Shown here one piece after another: positions 35,748 through 44,914 of a DNA stretch of 64,000 nt. The notes under the pieces were generated by a model that worked only from the letters and a program-made list of their open reading frames with translations, did not search any database and was not told the origin of the DNA. This DNA is from Roseateles oligotrophus (GTDB lineage Bacteria; Pseudomonadota; Gammaproteobacteria; Burkholderiales; Burkholderiaceae_C), in NCBI RefSeq assembly GCF_025717515.1, contig NZ_JAJIRN010000008.1:1-64000 (forward strand), written 5' to 3'. Numbering within the stretch: position 1 is the stretch's first letter; each line of letters starts with the position of its first letter. The translations under genes were made by a program, and so were the position numbers.

Positions 35748-36830
35748 ATGATGATGAGCGAAGACAAAGCATCGATCCACGCCCCGCTGGTGCTCGATAT
35801 CGCCGGGCTGGCGCTGGACAGCGACGATAGACGCCGGCTCAAGCACCCGCTGGTCGGTGGCCTGATCCTGTTCGCTCATAACTTCGAGAGCCGTGCTCAG
35901 CTGACCGCGCTGACTTCGCAGATCAAGGCGATCCGCCCCGATGTCTTGATTGCCGTCGACCATGAAGGTGGCCGCGTTCAGCGTTTCCAGACCGACGGCT
36001 TCACCCACATCCCTTCGATGCGCAGCTTGGGCGAGTTGTGGATGGAGGACGCGATGCGCGCCACCGCTGCCGCCACGGCGGCCGGTTATGTCTTGGCCGC
36101 CGAGCTGCGCGCCTGCGGCGTGGATTTCTCTTTCGCGCCGGTGCTCGACCTTGACTATGGCGAGAGCAGCGTCATCGGCGACCGCAGCTTCCACCGCGAT
36201 CCGCGCGTGGTGGCGATGCTGGCCAAGAGCCTGATGCACGGCCTCTTGCTGGCCGGCATGCATTCATGCGCCAAGCATTTCCCCGGCCACGGCTTCGTCA
36301 AGGCCGACTCCCATGTGGACGTGCCGGTCGACAAGCGCAGCCTCAAGGCCATCATGGCCGAGGATGCGAAGCCGTTTGAATGGCTGGTCATGAGCATGGG
36401 CGCGGTGATGCCGGCGCATGTGATCTACCCCAAGGTCGATGCCCGGCCGGCTGGCTTCAGCGCCCGCTGGTTGCAGGAAATTCTGCGTGAGCGATTGGGC
36501 TTTGGCGGCGCGATCTTCAGCGACGATCTCGGCATGGCCGGCGCCCGCGTCTTGGACGGCCAAGCCATCGGCTACACCGAAGCCGCGCTGGCCGCTTTGC
36601 AGGCCGGCTGTGACATGGTCTTGCTGTGCAATCAATCCGGCGTTGACGAGGGCAGCGCCCTCGATGAGGTGCTGGCCGATCTGAGCCAGGCTCAGGCCCA
36701 GGGCCGTTGGTTGCCAAGCGCCGAAAGCGAGGCCCGGCGCGCCGGCCTGCTGCCGCAAACCGCGCCCCTGACCTGGGACGAGCTGATGCATGAGCCGGCC
36801 TATCACCAAGCTCTGGTGAGCCTGAGCTGA
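35748..36830 (+). CDS. nagZ: Beta-N-acetylhexosaminidase NagZ
   Basis: Cytoplasmic glycoside hydrolase family 3 enzyme of peptidoglycan recycling, 360 residues. Motifs: [12 protein letters not shown] (about 66-77), [18 protein letters not shown] (about 178-195) with the family's catalytic His-containing loop, and [11 protein letters not shown] with the nucleophile Asp. It closes the lepA-nagZ block and converges on the next gene. Confidence 0.95.
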   Translation: MMMSEDKASIHAPLVLDIAGLALDSDDRRRLKHPLVGGLILFAHNFESRAQLTALTSQIKAIRPDVLIAVDHEGGRVQRFQTDGFTHIPSMRSLGELWMEDAMRATAAATAAGYVLAAELRACGVDFSFAPVLDLDYGESSVIGDRSFHRDPRVVAMLAKSLMHGLLLAGMHSCAKHFPGHGFVKADSHVDVPVDKRSLKAIMAEDAKPFEWLVMSMGAVMPAHVIYPKVDARPAGFSARWLQEILRERLGFGGAIFSDDLGMAGARVLDGQAIGYTEAALAALQAGCDMVLLCNQSGVDEGSALDEVLADLSQAQAQGRWLPSAESEARRAGLLPQTAPLTWDELMHEPAYHQALVSLS

Positions 36831-36874
36831 GGTGTTCGGCCTGAACCGAGCCGAAGTTCGAGGCCGACCTTGCC

Positions 36875-38953
36875 TCAAGCCGGATTGAAGTTTCGCAAGG
36901 CCGGCAGTAGCTGATCGATCGCTTCGGGACCGACGCGCTCAAAGTCCGGCGCCATGGCTGCCAAGCCGTTCAAGGTGTCCGAAGAGAGCCAGCCCACGAG
37001 CTTGTTCAAGTCACTGAATCGAAGCCCCTGGCGCACCAAGAACGCGATATAGCTGTGGCGCAGTGTCTCGGGTGTGATGCTCTGTGCATCGACGAGATTG
37101 GCGTCATAGGCGCTGCTGGTGACCAGCGCAGCGACTTCCTCGGTCGTCAGCGCTGTGCCACCTGTGTTCGTGAAGAGCGCCCCCTGGCTCGGCATTTCGG
37201 TTGCTCCCGTCAACAAGAGGCTCAATGGGCCGTCCAGGGGCAAGAGTCGGTTTGGTTTGCCGGCCACCGTCAAGGTTTTTGCGCGGTCATCAAGATCCGA
37301 CACATGCAGGGCCAGCAACTCGGCGGGGGTCAGGCCACAGAGCAAGCACATCAGCAAGGGCCGGTTCTCGGCCGAAGCGTTGAGCAGCAAACTGCGAATC
37401 TCGGCGTCAGCAAGCTCGCGCAAGCCTTGTGACGATGGTGCCGACAGTTGCTGCATTGGGGCCATGCCCGGCAGCGAACCCACCGGCGCGCTGCCGCCGA
37501 GTTGGGCGTGAGCAGACTGAGCGGCGCCGACCCAAGGTGGTGCAATGATGACGGTGGCCGGGCCGGCCGCGCTGGGTTCGACGCGATTGAAAAATTCGAC
37601 GAACCACACCGCCAAGAAACCGAGCAAGAGCGACAAGGCGAGGCCGAGACCCGCATCGCGCCAGTAGAGGGGGCGCCAGGCTGTTTCGGCGGCCACGGCA
37701 GCCTCCAGCACCTTCATCCGAGGCTTGCGGCTCAGCTCGCTCGCCTCAAGTGCCAGCAAGCGTTGGCGGCTGGCTTGTTGCATCTTCTCCAGGCCGCGCA
37801 ATTCGTCCTGGATGGTCTGGAATTCGCCAAAACGGCGGCTGAACGAGTGCACCGATTGTTTGTCCTGTGCCAGCTGTTGCTGCAGGCGCTGCGTCGTCGC
37901 TTTTGAGCTGGCGAGTTCCTCGCGGGCATCGGCCAAAGCGGTGTGCTGGCTCTTGCCGCGCTCCTCGGTGAGCTGCTGTTCCAGATTGCCGATCCGCGTC
38001 TTGAGCGCGCGAGCATTGGCATCCATGTCCAGAAACTGCGGCGTGAATTGGCGCTCCAGCGCTCGCCATTCCTCGCGCATCTGCAACAAGCGCTGTTCCA
38101 TCGCGACGACCGCTGAATTGTCTTTGGCCTGGGGTGCCCGTTTGCCCTCGTTGACGGCCTGCTCCAGCGCGCGAACTCGGCCTTCAGCGATCGCCTCGCG
38201 GTCGGTTGATGCACTCAGCGATGTGCTCAGGCCCTTGACCCGCGCGAGGGTCTGATTCTCATCGCGCTCGCTGGACACAATGTCGGCTCGCTGGCGAAAG
38301 GTCTCCACTGCGTGTTTCTTTTCGTCCACCCGCTGATCCATCACGCGAGCCTCCTCGCGCGCCTCCGTCAATTCGGTTTTGGATGAATCGTTGCCCGCCT
38401 GTGCCTGATGTTCGCCGTAAACCTCGATCAAGGTATTCACCAGCCTTGCCAACAGGGCGGCCGGCGCTCCGCTGGCCGCGAGCTCAACAATATTGCCGCC
38501 CTCAAGCGCGTTGACTTTCAACATGGTTTGCAGGGCTGCAACTTTGTCGCCCTCAATCCCGTTCAGTTCCCCTTGCTCGCTCAGGCGTGCGGCCACCTTC
38601 TCCAGCAGAGGCCGGCTGTTGAGTGTTTGCAGTTCAAGCGCGAAGGCAAGGTTTTTGTTGTCGGCGCTCGGGGGCGCCTCGCCGCTGCCGAGTTTGCCGG
38701 GCGGGCTGATCTGTACTCGAGCACTGGATAAGTAGATTGGCGGGCGTAGGAAATTCAAACTGAGGCTCGCCACAGCACAGACGATGAAAACGCCGAAAAA
38801 CACCAATACCCGTCGCCGCATGCGGGCGCCGTTAGGCATCTCCCGCCCGCCGTTGTCCAGGGTCGGCATAGACATCGGGGTAAATCCGGCGGGAAAGACC
38901 TGGTCTTGGCTGTTGCTGTGGTTTCTCACGTCGCACCTTGTCTCGTCATTCAA
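36875..38953 (-). CDS. Wzz/GumC-like membrane protein fused to an inactive tyrosine-recombinase-like domain
   Basis: A 692-codon frame. Residues 48-68 form a membrane helix, followed by the Wzz-type periplasmic start (PPIYLSSARVQISPPG). Residues about 195-410 are a long coiled coil, and 433-452 a second membrane helix. After a Pro/Ala/Ser-rich linker, residues 511-692 resemble the catalytic domain of XerC/D-type integrases: CGLTPAELLALHVSDLD, TLTVAGKPNR and LRHSYIAFLVRQG. The first catalytic Arg is Thr542, the HxxR His is Glu629, and the Tyr nucleophile is missing; Lys566 and Arg632 remain. So it is a co-polymerase-like protein with a non-catalytic cytosolic domain. TTG (38953), GTG (38929, AAGG upstream) or ATG (38875) may be the true start. 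Confidence 0.8.
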   Translation of the reverse strand: MNDETRCDVRNHSNSQDQVFPAGFTPMSMPTLDNGGREMPNGARMRRRVLVFFGVFIVCAVASLSLNFLRPPIYLSSARVQISPPGKLGSGEAPPSADNKNLAFALELQTLNSRPLLEKVAARLSEQGELNGIEGDKVAALQTMLKVNALEGGNIVELAASGAPAALLARLVNTLIEVYGEHQAQAGNDSSKTELTEAREEARVMDQRVDEKKHAVETFRQRADIVSSERDENQTLARVKGLSTSLSASTDREAIAEGRVRALEQAVNEGKRAPQAKDNSAVVAMEQRLLQMREEWRALERQFTPQFLDMDANARALKTRIGNLEQQLTEERGKSQHTALADAREELASSKATTQRLQQQLAQDKQSVHSFSRRFGEFQTIQDELRGLEKMQQASRQRLLALEASELSRKPRMKVLEAAVAAETAWRPLYWRDAGLGLALSLLLGFLAVWFVEFFNRVEPSAAGPATVIIAPPWVGAAQSAHAQLGGSAPVGSLPGMAPMQQLSAPSSQGLRELADAEIRSLLLNASAENRPLLMCLLCGLTPAELLALHVSDLDDRAKTLTVAGKPNRLLPLDGPLSLLLTGATEMPSQGALFTNTGGTALTTEEVAALVTSSAYDANLVDAQSITPETLRHSYIAFLVRQGLRFSDLNKLVGWLSSDTLNGLAAMAPDFERVGPEAIDQLLPALRNFNPA

Positions 38954-39059
38954 GCGATGGCTAATCTAATCCCGCCGGGCCCAGTCCCGAGGTCGGAGCA
39001 GGGCCGTTGCAATGACGGTCGCTGGGATCCGTCGCTCGCAACTGTATCGCTTCCAGCCG

Positions 39060-39671
39060 TCAGCCCTGCGCCAGCAGCGTCGCCACTTCGGCCGCCGAGC
39101 GTACACCTAACTTGGCAAACACGCGGGCGCGGTGAACCTCGATGGTGCGCACCGACACATTCAGCTCGTCGGCGATCACCTTATTGAGCTTGCCGGTGGC
39201 CACGCGACCCATCACCTCGCGTTCGCGCTCGGTCAGGCTGGCCATGCGGGCCATCCGTTCGTCGGCGTGTGCGCCGACTATGCGCATCGCCGCGTCAACC
39301 GCCAGCGCCTGCTCAAGCCGATCGGCCAGCGCGTTATCGCTATAGGGTTTTTCGAGAAAATCGAAGGCACCTTTTTTGAGCGCCTCCACCACCATCGGGA
39401 TGTCGCCATGGCCGGTCAGGAATAGCACCGGGTTGCGCAGGCCCCGGGCGAGTAACTCGTCATGCAGTCTGGTGCCCGTCATCGGCTCCATCCGCACATC
39501 GAGCAAAAACACGCCCGGCGGACCGACCGGCGCTAGGGCATCCAGCGCCGCCAGCAGGGCCGGGCCGCCGTCGAAACTCGCCACCCGCAGGCCGCGTGAG
39601 CCGAGCAAGAAGGCCAGGGCGTCGCGCACGGCCGGGTCATCGTCGACCAGAAATATTTGAGCTTCAGTCAT
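39060..39671 (-). CDS. dctR: Response regulator, DctR/FixJ family
   Basis: Two-component regulator of 203 residues. Receiver domain about 4-118 with phospho-acceptor Asp58 (FLLDVRM) and conserved KP (FLEKPY). LuxR-type helix-turn-helix about 135-200 (LTEREREVMGRVATGKLNKVIADELNVSVRTIEVHRARV). The ATG at 39671 overlaps the end of dctS by eight bases; a longer frame upstream lies inside dctS. Probable target: the divergent dctPQM genes. Confidence 0.88.
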   Translation of the reverse strand: MTEAQIFLVDDDPAVRDALAFLLGSRGLRVASFDGGPALLAALDALAPVGPPGVFLLDVRMEPMTGTRLHDELLARGLRNPVLFLTGHGDIPMVVEALKKGAFDFLEKPYSDNALADRLEQALAVDAAMRIVGAHADERMARMASLTEREREVMGRVATGKLNKVIADELNVSVRTIEVHRARVFAKLGVRSAAEVATLLAQG

Positions 39672-41676
39672 GCTCGGATTCTCCGCTGCCGGCGGCGTCG
39701 CTTTCAAGTCCATGCAAGGGCAGGCTGAAGGAGAAGCGCGCGCCGCCGAGTGCGCATTCTCCGGCGTCCAGCACGCCCTGATGGGCTTCGATGATGGAGC
39801 GACAAATCGCCAAGCCCATGCCCATGCCTTCGCGTCGGGTCGAATAGAAGGGCGCACACAGGGTCTCGATGCGGCGCCCGCCCAAGCCGGGTCCGTTGTC
39901 CATCACGTCAACGCGCAGGAATTCAAGCCCTGCGGCCGAACTCGTCGCCCGACTGCTGCGAACTTCGATCCGGCGCCCGTCAGCCCTGGCCTGCAAGGCA
40001 TCGGCTGCATTGCGCACCAGATTGATCAGCACTTGCTCGATCAGCACCGCATCGGCAAACAAGGGCGGCAAGTCCTGGGCTAACTGCAAATTCACTTGCA
40101 CCTGAGCGCGACTCAACTCGCGGCTCAGCAAGGCCACCGCGTCGGTGATCACCTGCTGAAGATCGCAGGCCTCGCGCTGCGGTTCACGGCGGGTCAGGAA
40201 CTCGCGTATGCGCTGCACGATGCGGCCGGCATGCGCGGCCTGCTGGCCCAGGCGCTGCAGCGCTCCCAGCACGGTGGCGTCGGTGACGCCCAGCTTGGCG
40301 AGCGAATTGCCGATGCCGGCGTTGTAGCTGGCGATCGCCGTCAGCGGCTGATTCAACTCATGCGCCAGCGTCGAGGCGACCTCGCCCAACATGGTCAAGC
40401 GGGCGTTATTGCTCATGGCCTCGATCTGGCGGCGCTCGCCTTCCTCGAGGCGCTTGCGTTCGGCAATGTCGATGATGGAACCCATCCAGCCGATCTGCCG
40501 GCCTGCAGCGTCGACCAGCGGCGATTCGAACACCATCACTTCCAGCGTGTGGCCATCGGCATGGCGCCAGCGCGCCTCGAAGCCCTCGCGCGGGGCGTGG
40601 CCGGCGAGATTGAGCCGGTTGCGGGCGGTCATTTCTTCCAAGGCATCGGGCGGCCAATAAGGCATCGGCGGGCGTTGGCCCAGCAGGTCGGCGGCACTGA
40701 AGCCGACCATATCGCAGAAGGTGCGGTTGACGTAGAGCAGGCGGCCTTCGGCATCGCGCGCGCGCAGCCCGACCAGGGCCGAGTCTTCCATCGCGCGGCG
40801 CCAGGCCGCCTCGGTTCGCCAGGCGGCTTCGGCGCGCGAGATCCGCCGCACTTGGCGGCGCAGCAGCCAGCTGGCGCCGGCAATCAGCGGCAAAAAACCG
40901 GCGATCAGCACCAGCGCAAGGGGCCGGATCGTGGCCGCAGGCGGGTCGCGCAAGGTCAGCTCCAGCGCCGCGTCGGTGAGTGCCGATTCGGTCAGCGGGC
41001 TGGCCCGCAAGGGGCCGGGAAAACTGACCCGGTAGCTCGGCCTTGTCCCTTGCGCCAAGCGCACGCTGCCCTCGACACTGGAGGCAATCACCTGGTCGGC
41101 GCTGTCGACCATCTGGATATCGTATTTGTGGCCGAGCCACCAAGGCACGCCGCGCTTGAGCAGCAGCGCCGGTGCATAACGCACGACCAATATGCCTTCA
41201 TCACCCTTCGCACCCACCGGGGCGGTCAGGTGCAGGGACAGGCCATCCTCTTCAACGGCCCGCTGGCCTTCAATCGCGGCTGGTAGCTGCGCCTGGATGC
41301 GATTGCGTGCATCCAGCCAGGTGACGGACAGCCAGAGCCGGCGCAGGCCGGCATTCAATTCGGGCTGGGCGGACAGGCTCGCCGCGGTCGGCGCCTGACC
41401 CTGCAAGCGCGATGCAAGTTCACGCAGATGGCCAATCTCGTCATCCAGCTTGGCGCGCAGTTGGGCCTCGGTGCTGAGCGCATCCGAGATCATGGTCTGG
41501 CGTTGCAGCACCCGCTCTTCCGCCTCGTTATTGCGCGCCCACAGCAGCACGCCCAGTACAAACCCTAGGGACAAGAACAAGGGCAAGGCCCATAGCCAGC
41601 TGCGGATGAGGGCCAGCCTGGTGATGTCGGTGCTGGCTTGGCTGGCTGGATGGGATGCGGTTTGAAGTAGGGGCAT
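39664..41676 (-). CDS. dctS: Sensor histidine kinase, DctS-like
   Basis: Membrane sensor of C4-dicarboxylates. About 670 residues from the ATG at 41676 (a GTG at 41742 gives a longer form). Membrane helices at about 28-46 and 250-272 bracket a ~200-residue periplasmic sensing domain. A PAS domain follows (LYVNRTFCDMVGFSAADLLG), then HisKA with His439 in LAHELNQPLTA. The ATPase domain has NLVRNAADAL (N box), DNGPGLGG (G1) and GMGMGLAICRSI (G2). It sits beside dctR and divergent from the TRAP transporter. Confidence 0.87.
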   Translation of the reverse strand: MPLLQTASHPASQASTDITRLALIRSWLWALPLFLSLGFVLGVLLWARNNEAEERVLQRQTMISDALSTEAQLRAKLDDEIGHLRELASRLQGQAPTAASLSAQPELNAGLRRLWLSVTWLDARNRIQAQLPAAIEGQRAVEEDGLSLHLTAPVGAKGDEGILVVRYAPALLLKRGVPWWLGHKYDIQMVDSADQVIASSVEGSVRLAQGTRPSYRVSFPGPLRASPLTESALTDAALELTLRDPPAATIRPLALVLIAGFLPLIAGASWLLRRQVRRISRAEAAWRTEAAWRRAMEDSALVGLRARDAEGRLLYVNRTFCDMVGFSAADLLGQRPPMPYWPPDALEEMTARNRLNLAGHAPREGFEARWRHADGHTLEVMVFESPLVDAAGRQIGWMGSIIDIAERKRLEEGERRQIEAMSNNARLTMLGEVASTLAHELNQPLTAIASYNAGIGNSLAKLGVTDATVLGALQRLGQQAAHAGRIVQRIREFLTRREPQREACDLQQVITDAVALLSRELSRAQVQVNLQLAQDLPPLFADAVLIEQVLINLVRNAADALQARADGRRIEVRSSRATSSAAGLEFLRVDVMDNGPGLGGRRIETLCAPFYSTRREGMGMGLAICRSIIEAHQGVLDAGECALGGARFSFSLPLHGLESDAAGSGESEHD

Positions 41677-41729
41677 GACGCAAAGTCTACGTGTCAGCCT
41701 CGCCATCGGGGTCATAACGCTCGGCGAAA

Positions 41730-41743
41730 TGTGGAACTCCACA
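41730..41743. promoter_or_regulatory. Palindrome between dctS and dctP (candidate operator)
   Basis: TGTGGA and TCCACA are perfect inverted arms around AC, in the divergent spacer between the sensor and transporter genes. It is a plausible DctR site; no binding data or second copy was seen. Confidence 0.35.
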
Positions 41744-41828
41744 ACTACCCGGCGGGCAGCCGAGCTTTCACAATCGGCCCACAGTGGCCAAGCCCCCTTT
41801 TTATCAGTGCCATGCTTTGGAGACCTTG

Positions 41829-42866
41829 ATGAACAAGCCTAACTTTCAGACCCCATTCCGTGCGCGCCGTCTGGTGCTGAGCACGCTTAGCGCCTTGACC
41901 CTGGCTCTGCCCATGTTGGCGCAGGCGCAGGCGCCGATCGTGATCAAGTTCAGCCATGTGGTGGCACCCGATACACCCAAGGGCAAGGGCGCGCAGCGCT
42001 TCAAGGAGTTGGCCGAAGCGCGCACCGGCGGCAAGGTCAAGGTCGAGCTGTATCCGAACAGCCAGCTCTACAAGGACAAGGAAGAACTCGAAGCGCTGCA
42101 ACTCGGTTCGGTGCAGATGCTGGCACCGTCGCTGGCCAAATTCGGCCCCTTGGGCGTGAAGGACTTCGAGGTCTTCGATCTGCCCTATATCTTCAAGGAT
42201 CAGGGTGCTTTCCGTGCGGTCACCGAAGGCCCGGTCGGCGCCGATCTGTTCAAGAAGCTTGAGCCCAAGGGCATCAAGGGCCTGGCCTATTGGGACAACG
42301 GTTTCCACATCATGAGCGCCAACAAGCCGCTGCATGCGGCGGCCGATTTCAAGGGCCTGAAGATGCGCATTCAGTCCAGCAAGGTGCTGGACGCGCAGAT
42401 GCGCGCGCTCGGTGCGATCCCGCAGGTGATGGCCTTCAGCGAGTTGTATCAGGCGCTGCAGTCGGGCGTGGTCGACGGGACCGAGGGCGTGCCGTCCAAC
42501 TTCTACACCCAGCGTATCTTCGAGGTGCAAAAGCACATCACCCTGTCCAACCATGGTCACTTGGCCTATGCGGTGATTGTCAACAAGAAGTTCTGGGACG
42601 GTCTGCCGGCCGACATCCGTTCGCAACTTGAGGGTGCGATGCAGCAGGCGACGACCTTTGCCAATGCGATTGCTTCGACCGAGAACGCCGCGGCGCTGGA
42701 CAAGATCAAGGCCAGCGGCAAGAGCCTCATCTACGCGCCCACCGAGGCCGAAACCAATGAGTGGAAGAAGACCCTGATGCCGGTGCACAAGGAGATGGAG
42801 TCGCGCGTCGGCAAGGCCACCATCGATGCCGTCTACAAGGCCGCTAATTTCAGCGCGCCCAAGTAA
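41829..42866 (+). CDS. dctP: TRAP transporter solute-binding protein DctP
   Basis: Periplasmic receptor for C4-dicarboxylates, 345 residues. Signal peptide about 1-34 with cleavage near LAQAQA. Typical motifs: IKFSHVVAPDTPKGKGAQRF, VELYPNSQLYKDKEEL, GLKMRIQSSKVLDAQMRALGA (with the conserved carboxylate-binding Arg) and SGVVDGTEGVPSNFYTQRIFEVQKH. The ATG at 41829 gives a proper signal peptide, unlike the longer frame from 41784. Confidence 0.93.
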   Translation: MNKPNFQTPFRARRLVLSTLSALTLALPMLAQAQAPIVIKFSHVVAPDTPKGKGAQRFKELAEARTGGKVKVELYPNSQLYKDKEELEALQLGSVQMLAPSLAKFGPLGVKDFEVFDLPYIFKDQGAFRAVTEGPVGADLFKKLEPKGIKGLAYWDNGFHIMSANKPLHAAADFKGLKMRIQSSKVLDAQMRALGAIPQVMAFSELYQALQSGVVDGTEGVPSNFYTQRIFEVQKHITLSNHGHLAYAVIVNKKFWDGLPADIRSQLEGAMQQATTFANAIASTENAAALDKIKASGKSLIYAPTEAETNEWKKTLMPVHKEMESRVGKATIDAVYKAANFSAPK

Positions 42867-42895
42867 ATCGACGCGGCATCAGGAGGCATCCAAAG

Positions 42896-43459
42896 ATGAT
42901 CAATCGACTGCTCAATCATTTGGAGGAATGGCTGATTGCCTTCCTCATCGGCGCGGCCACCTTGGTCATCTTTGTCGCCGTCGTACACCGTTACGTGTCC
43001 GGTATCCCGGTGATACAGGACTACACGGTGCAGATCAACCTCAGCTGGGCGCAAGAGCTTTGCATCTTCATGTTCGTGTGGATGGCCAAATTCGGCGCCG
43101 CCTACGGCGTGCGCACCGGCATCCATGTCGGCGTGGACGTGGTGCTGCGCAAGCTGAGCGGCAAGCCACAGCAATACCTGGTCTTGTTCGGCTTGTTTGC
43201 CGGTGCCTTGTTCACCGGCACGGTGGCCACCTTGGGCGGCAATTTTGTCTGGCATATCGCGCAGACCGACCAGACCTCGGCCGACTTGGAGATCCCGATG
43301 TGGTGGGTGTATTTATGCGTACCGCTGGGCTCATCGCTGATGTGCTATCGCTTCCTGCAAGTCGCTTGGAGCTATAGCAGAACAGGTGAGTTGCCGCACC
43401 ATGATCACGGCCATGTTGAAGGCCTCGAGACCGAAACTCAATTGGGTGCAAAAGCATGA
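42896..43459 (+). CDS. dctQ: TRAP transporter small permease DctQ
   Basis: Small membrane subunit, 187 residues with four membrane helices and the conserved WAQELCIFMFVWMAKFGAAYGVR loop. AGGAGG stands before the ATG. It overlaps dctM by four bases. Confidence 0.92.
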   Translation: MINRLLNHLEEWLIAFLIGAATLVIFVAVVHRYVSGIPVIQDYTVQINLSWAQELCIFMFVWMAKFGAAYGVRTGIHVGVDVVLRKLSGKPQQYLVLFGLFAGALFTGTVATLGGNFVWHIAQTDQTSADLEIPMWWVYLCVPLGSSLMCYRFLQVAWSYSRTGELPHHDHGHVEGLETETQLGAKA

Positions 43460-44736
43460 ATGCCACCATCATCTTTGTCCTGCTGATCGTGCTGATGCTG
43501 ACCGGCATGCCGATCAGCATCTCGCTCGGCCTGACCGTGCTGACCTTTTTGTTCACGCTGACCGATGTGCCGGTCCAGTCGGTCGCCTTGAAGCTGTTCA
43601 CCGGCATCGAGAAGTTCGAGATCATGGCGATCCCCTTCTTCATCCTGGCCGGCAACTTCCTCACCCATGGCGGGGTGGCGCGGCGGATGATCCGCTTCGC
43701 CAGCTCGATGATCGGCCATTGGCATGGTGGCTTGGGGCTGGCCGGTGTGGCGGCCTGCGCGCTGTTCGCGGCGGTGTCGGGCTCAAGCCCTGCCACTGTG
43801 GTCGCGATCGGTTCGGTGATCCTGCCGGCCATGGTCAAGCAGGGTTTCCCCAAGCGTTTTGGCGCCGGCATCATCACCACCTCGGGCTCGCTGGGTATCT
43901 TGATCCCGCCCTCGATCGCGATGGTGATGTACTCGGTCTCGACCAGCACCTCGGTCGGCGCGATGTTCATCGCCGGCGTGGTGCCGGGTCTGATGCTGGC
44001 CACCGCCCTGGGCGCGACGACCTGGTTCATCGCGCGCAAGAACAACTACCCGCGCCTGCCCAAGGCCAGTTGGGGCGAGCGTTGGGCGGCCTTCCGTGAA
44101 AGCGTCTGGGGACTGCTCTTGATTGTGGTGGTGATGGGCGGCATTTATAGCGGCGTCTTCACACCGACCGAAGCGGCAGCGATGGCGGCGGTCTATGCCT
44201 TCATCGTGGCCGTGTTCATCTACAAGGACTTGCCGCTCAAGCGCGTCGCCAAGGTCTTGCTTGACTCGGCCAGCATGAGCGCGATGCTGCTCTACATCAT
44301 CACCAACGCGGTGCTGTTCAGCTTCCTGATGACCAGCGAAAACATCCCGCAGGCGATGGCTGATTGGCTGATCGGCCAGGGCTTTGGCCCGGTGGCCTTC
44401 TTGCTGGTGGTCAATATCTTGCTGCTCTTGGCCGGCAATGTGATGGAGCCGAGCTCGATCATTCTGATCCTGGCGCCGATCCTGTTCCCGGTGGCGATCA
44501 AGTTAGGTATTGATCCGGTTCACTTCGGCATCCTGATCATCGTCAATATGGAGGTCGGCATGTGCCATCCACCGGTGGGGCTGAATCTGTATGTAGCCTC
44601 CGGCATCACCAAGATGGGCATCTCGGAGCTGACGGTGGCGGTGTGGCCTTGGTTGTTGACGATGCTGATCTTCCTCGGCGTGGTCACCTATGTGCCGGCA
44701 ATCTCGCTGTGGCTGCCGCATCTGCTGATGAAGTAA
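43456..44736 (+). CDS. dctM: TRAP transporter large permease DctM
   Basis: Sodium-driven large membrane subunit, 426 residues and about 12 helices. GSSPATVVAIGSVILPAMVKQGF, TSGSLGILIPPSIAMVMY and MEVGMCHPPVGLNLYV are DctM signatures, the last two lying in the repeat halves that bind sodium and substrate. A terminator follows. Confidence 0.94.
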   Translation: MNATIIFVLLIVLMLTGMPISISLGLTVLTFLFTLTDVPVQSVALKLFTGIEKFEIMAIPFFILAGNFLTHGGVARRMIRFASSMIGHWHGGLGLAGVAACALFAAVSGSSPATVVAIGSVILPAMVKQGFPKRFGAGIITTSGSLGILIPPSIAMVMYSVSTSTSVGAMFIAGVVPGLMLATALGATTWFIARKNNYPRLPKASWGERWAAFRESVWGLLLIVVVMGGIYSGVFTPTEAAAMAAVYAFIVAVFIYKDLPLKRVAKVLLDSASMSAMLLYIITNAVLFSFLMTSENIPQAMADWLIGQGFGPVAFLLVVNILLLLAGNVMEPSSIILILAPILFPVAIKLGIDPVHFGILIIVNMEVGMCHPPVGLNLYVASGITKMGISELTVAVWPWLLTMLIFLGVVTYVPAISLWLPHLLMK

Positions 44737-44773
44737 ACGGTCAACCGGCGAGCTCCTCCAGATCGCCCCAACC

Positions 44774-44798
44774 AAAAGCCCGCCTTGGCGGGCTTTTT
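44774..44798 (+). terminator. Rho-independent terminator after dctM
   Basis: AAAAGCCCG pairs with CGGGCTTTT around CCTTGG, ending in five T. It closes the dctPQM operon. Confidence 0.87.
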
Positions 44799-44914
44799 CC
44801 ATGGCGAAACGGCGTTTGGCGGCGGTATGAATGACGTCGGCTTGCGCGCAAGCAATGGCTCGCCGGCCGAGCCTCTTACGCTGATCGACCGGAGAGTCAT
44901 CAAAGGTAGAGACC

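Noticed and set aside
36831-36874. Terminator between nagZ and the Wzz-like fusion gene
   Set aside because: TCGGCCT/AGGCCGA can pair, but the loop is about 20 bases and no T-run follows on either strand.
36875-37450. A phage or mobile-element integrase
   Set aside because: The integrase-like sequence is in frame with a Wzz-like membrane protein, lacks catalytic Arg, His and Tyr, and no attachment repeats or other phage genes are nearby.
41744-41828. Sigma-54 promoter for dctP
   Set aside because: No GG-N10-GC element with correct flanks was found; the sensor/regulator type also does not require sigma-54.
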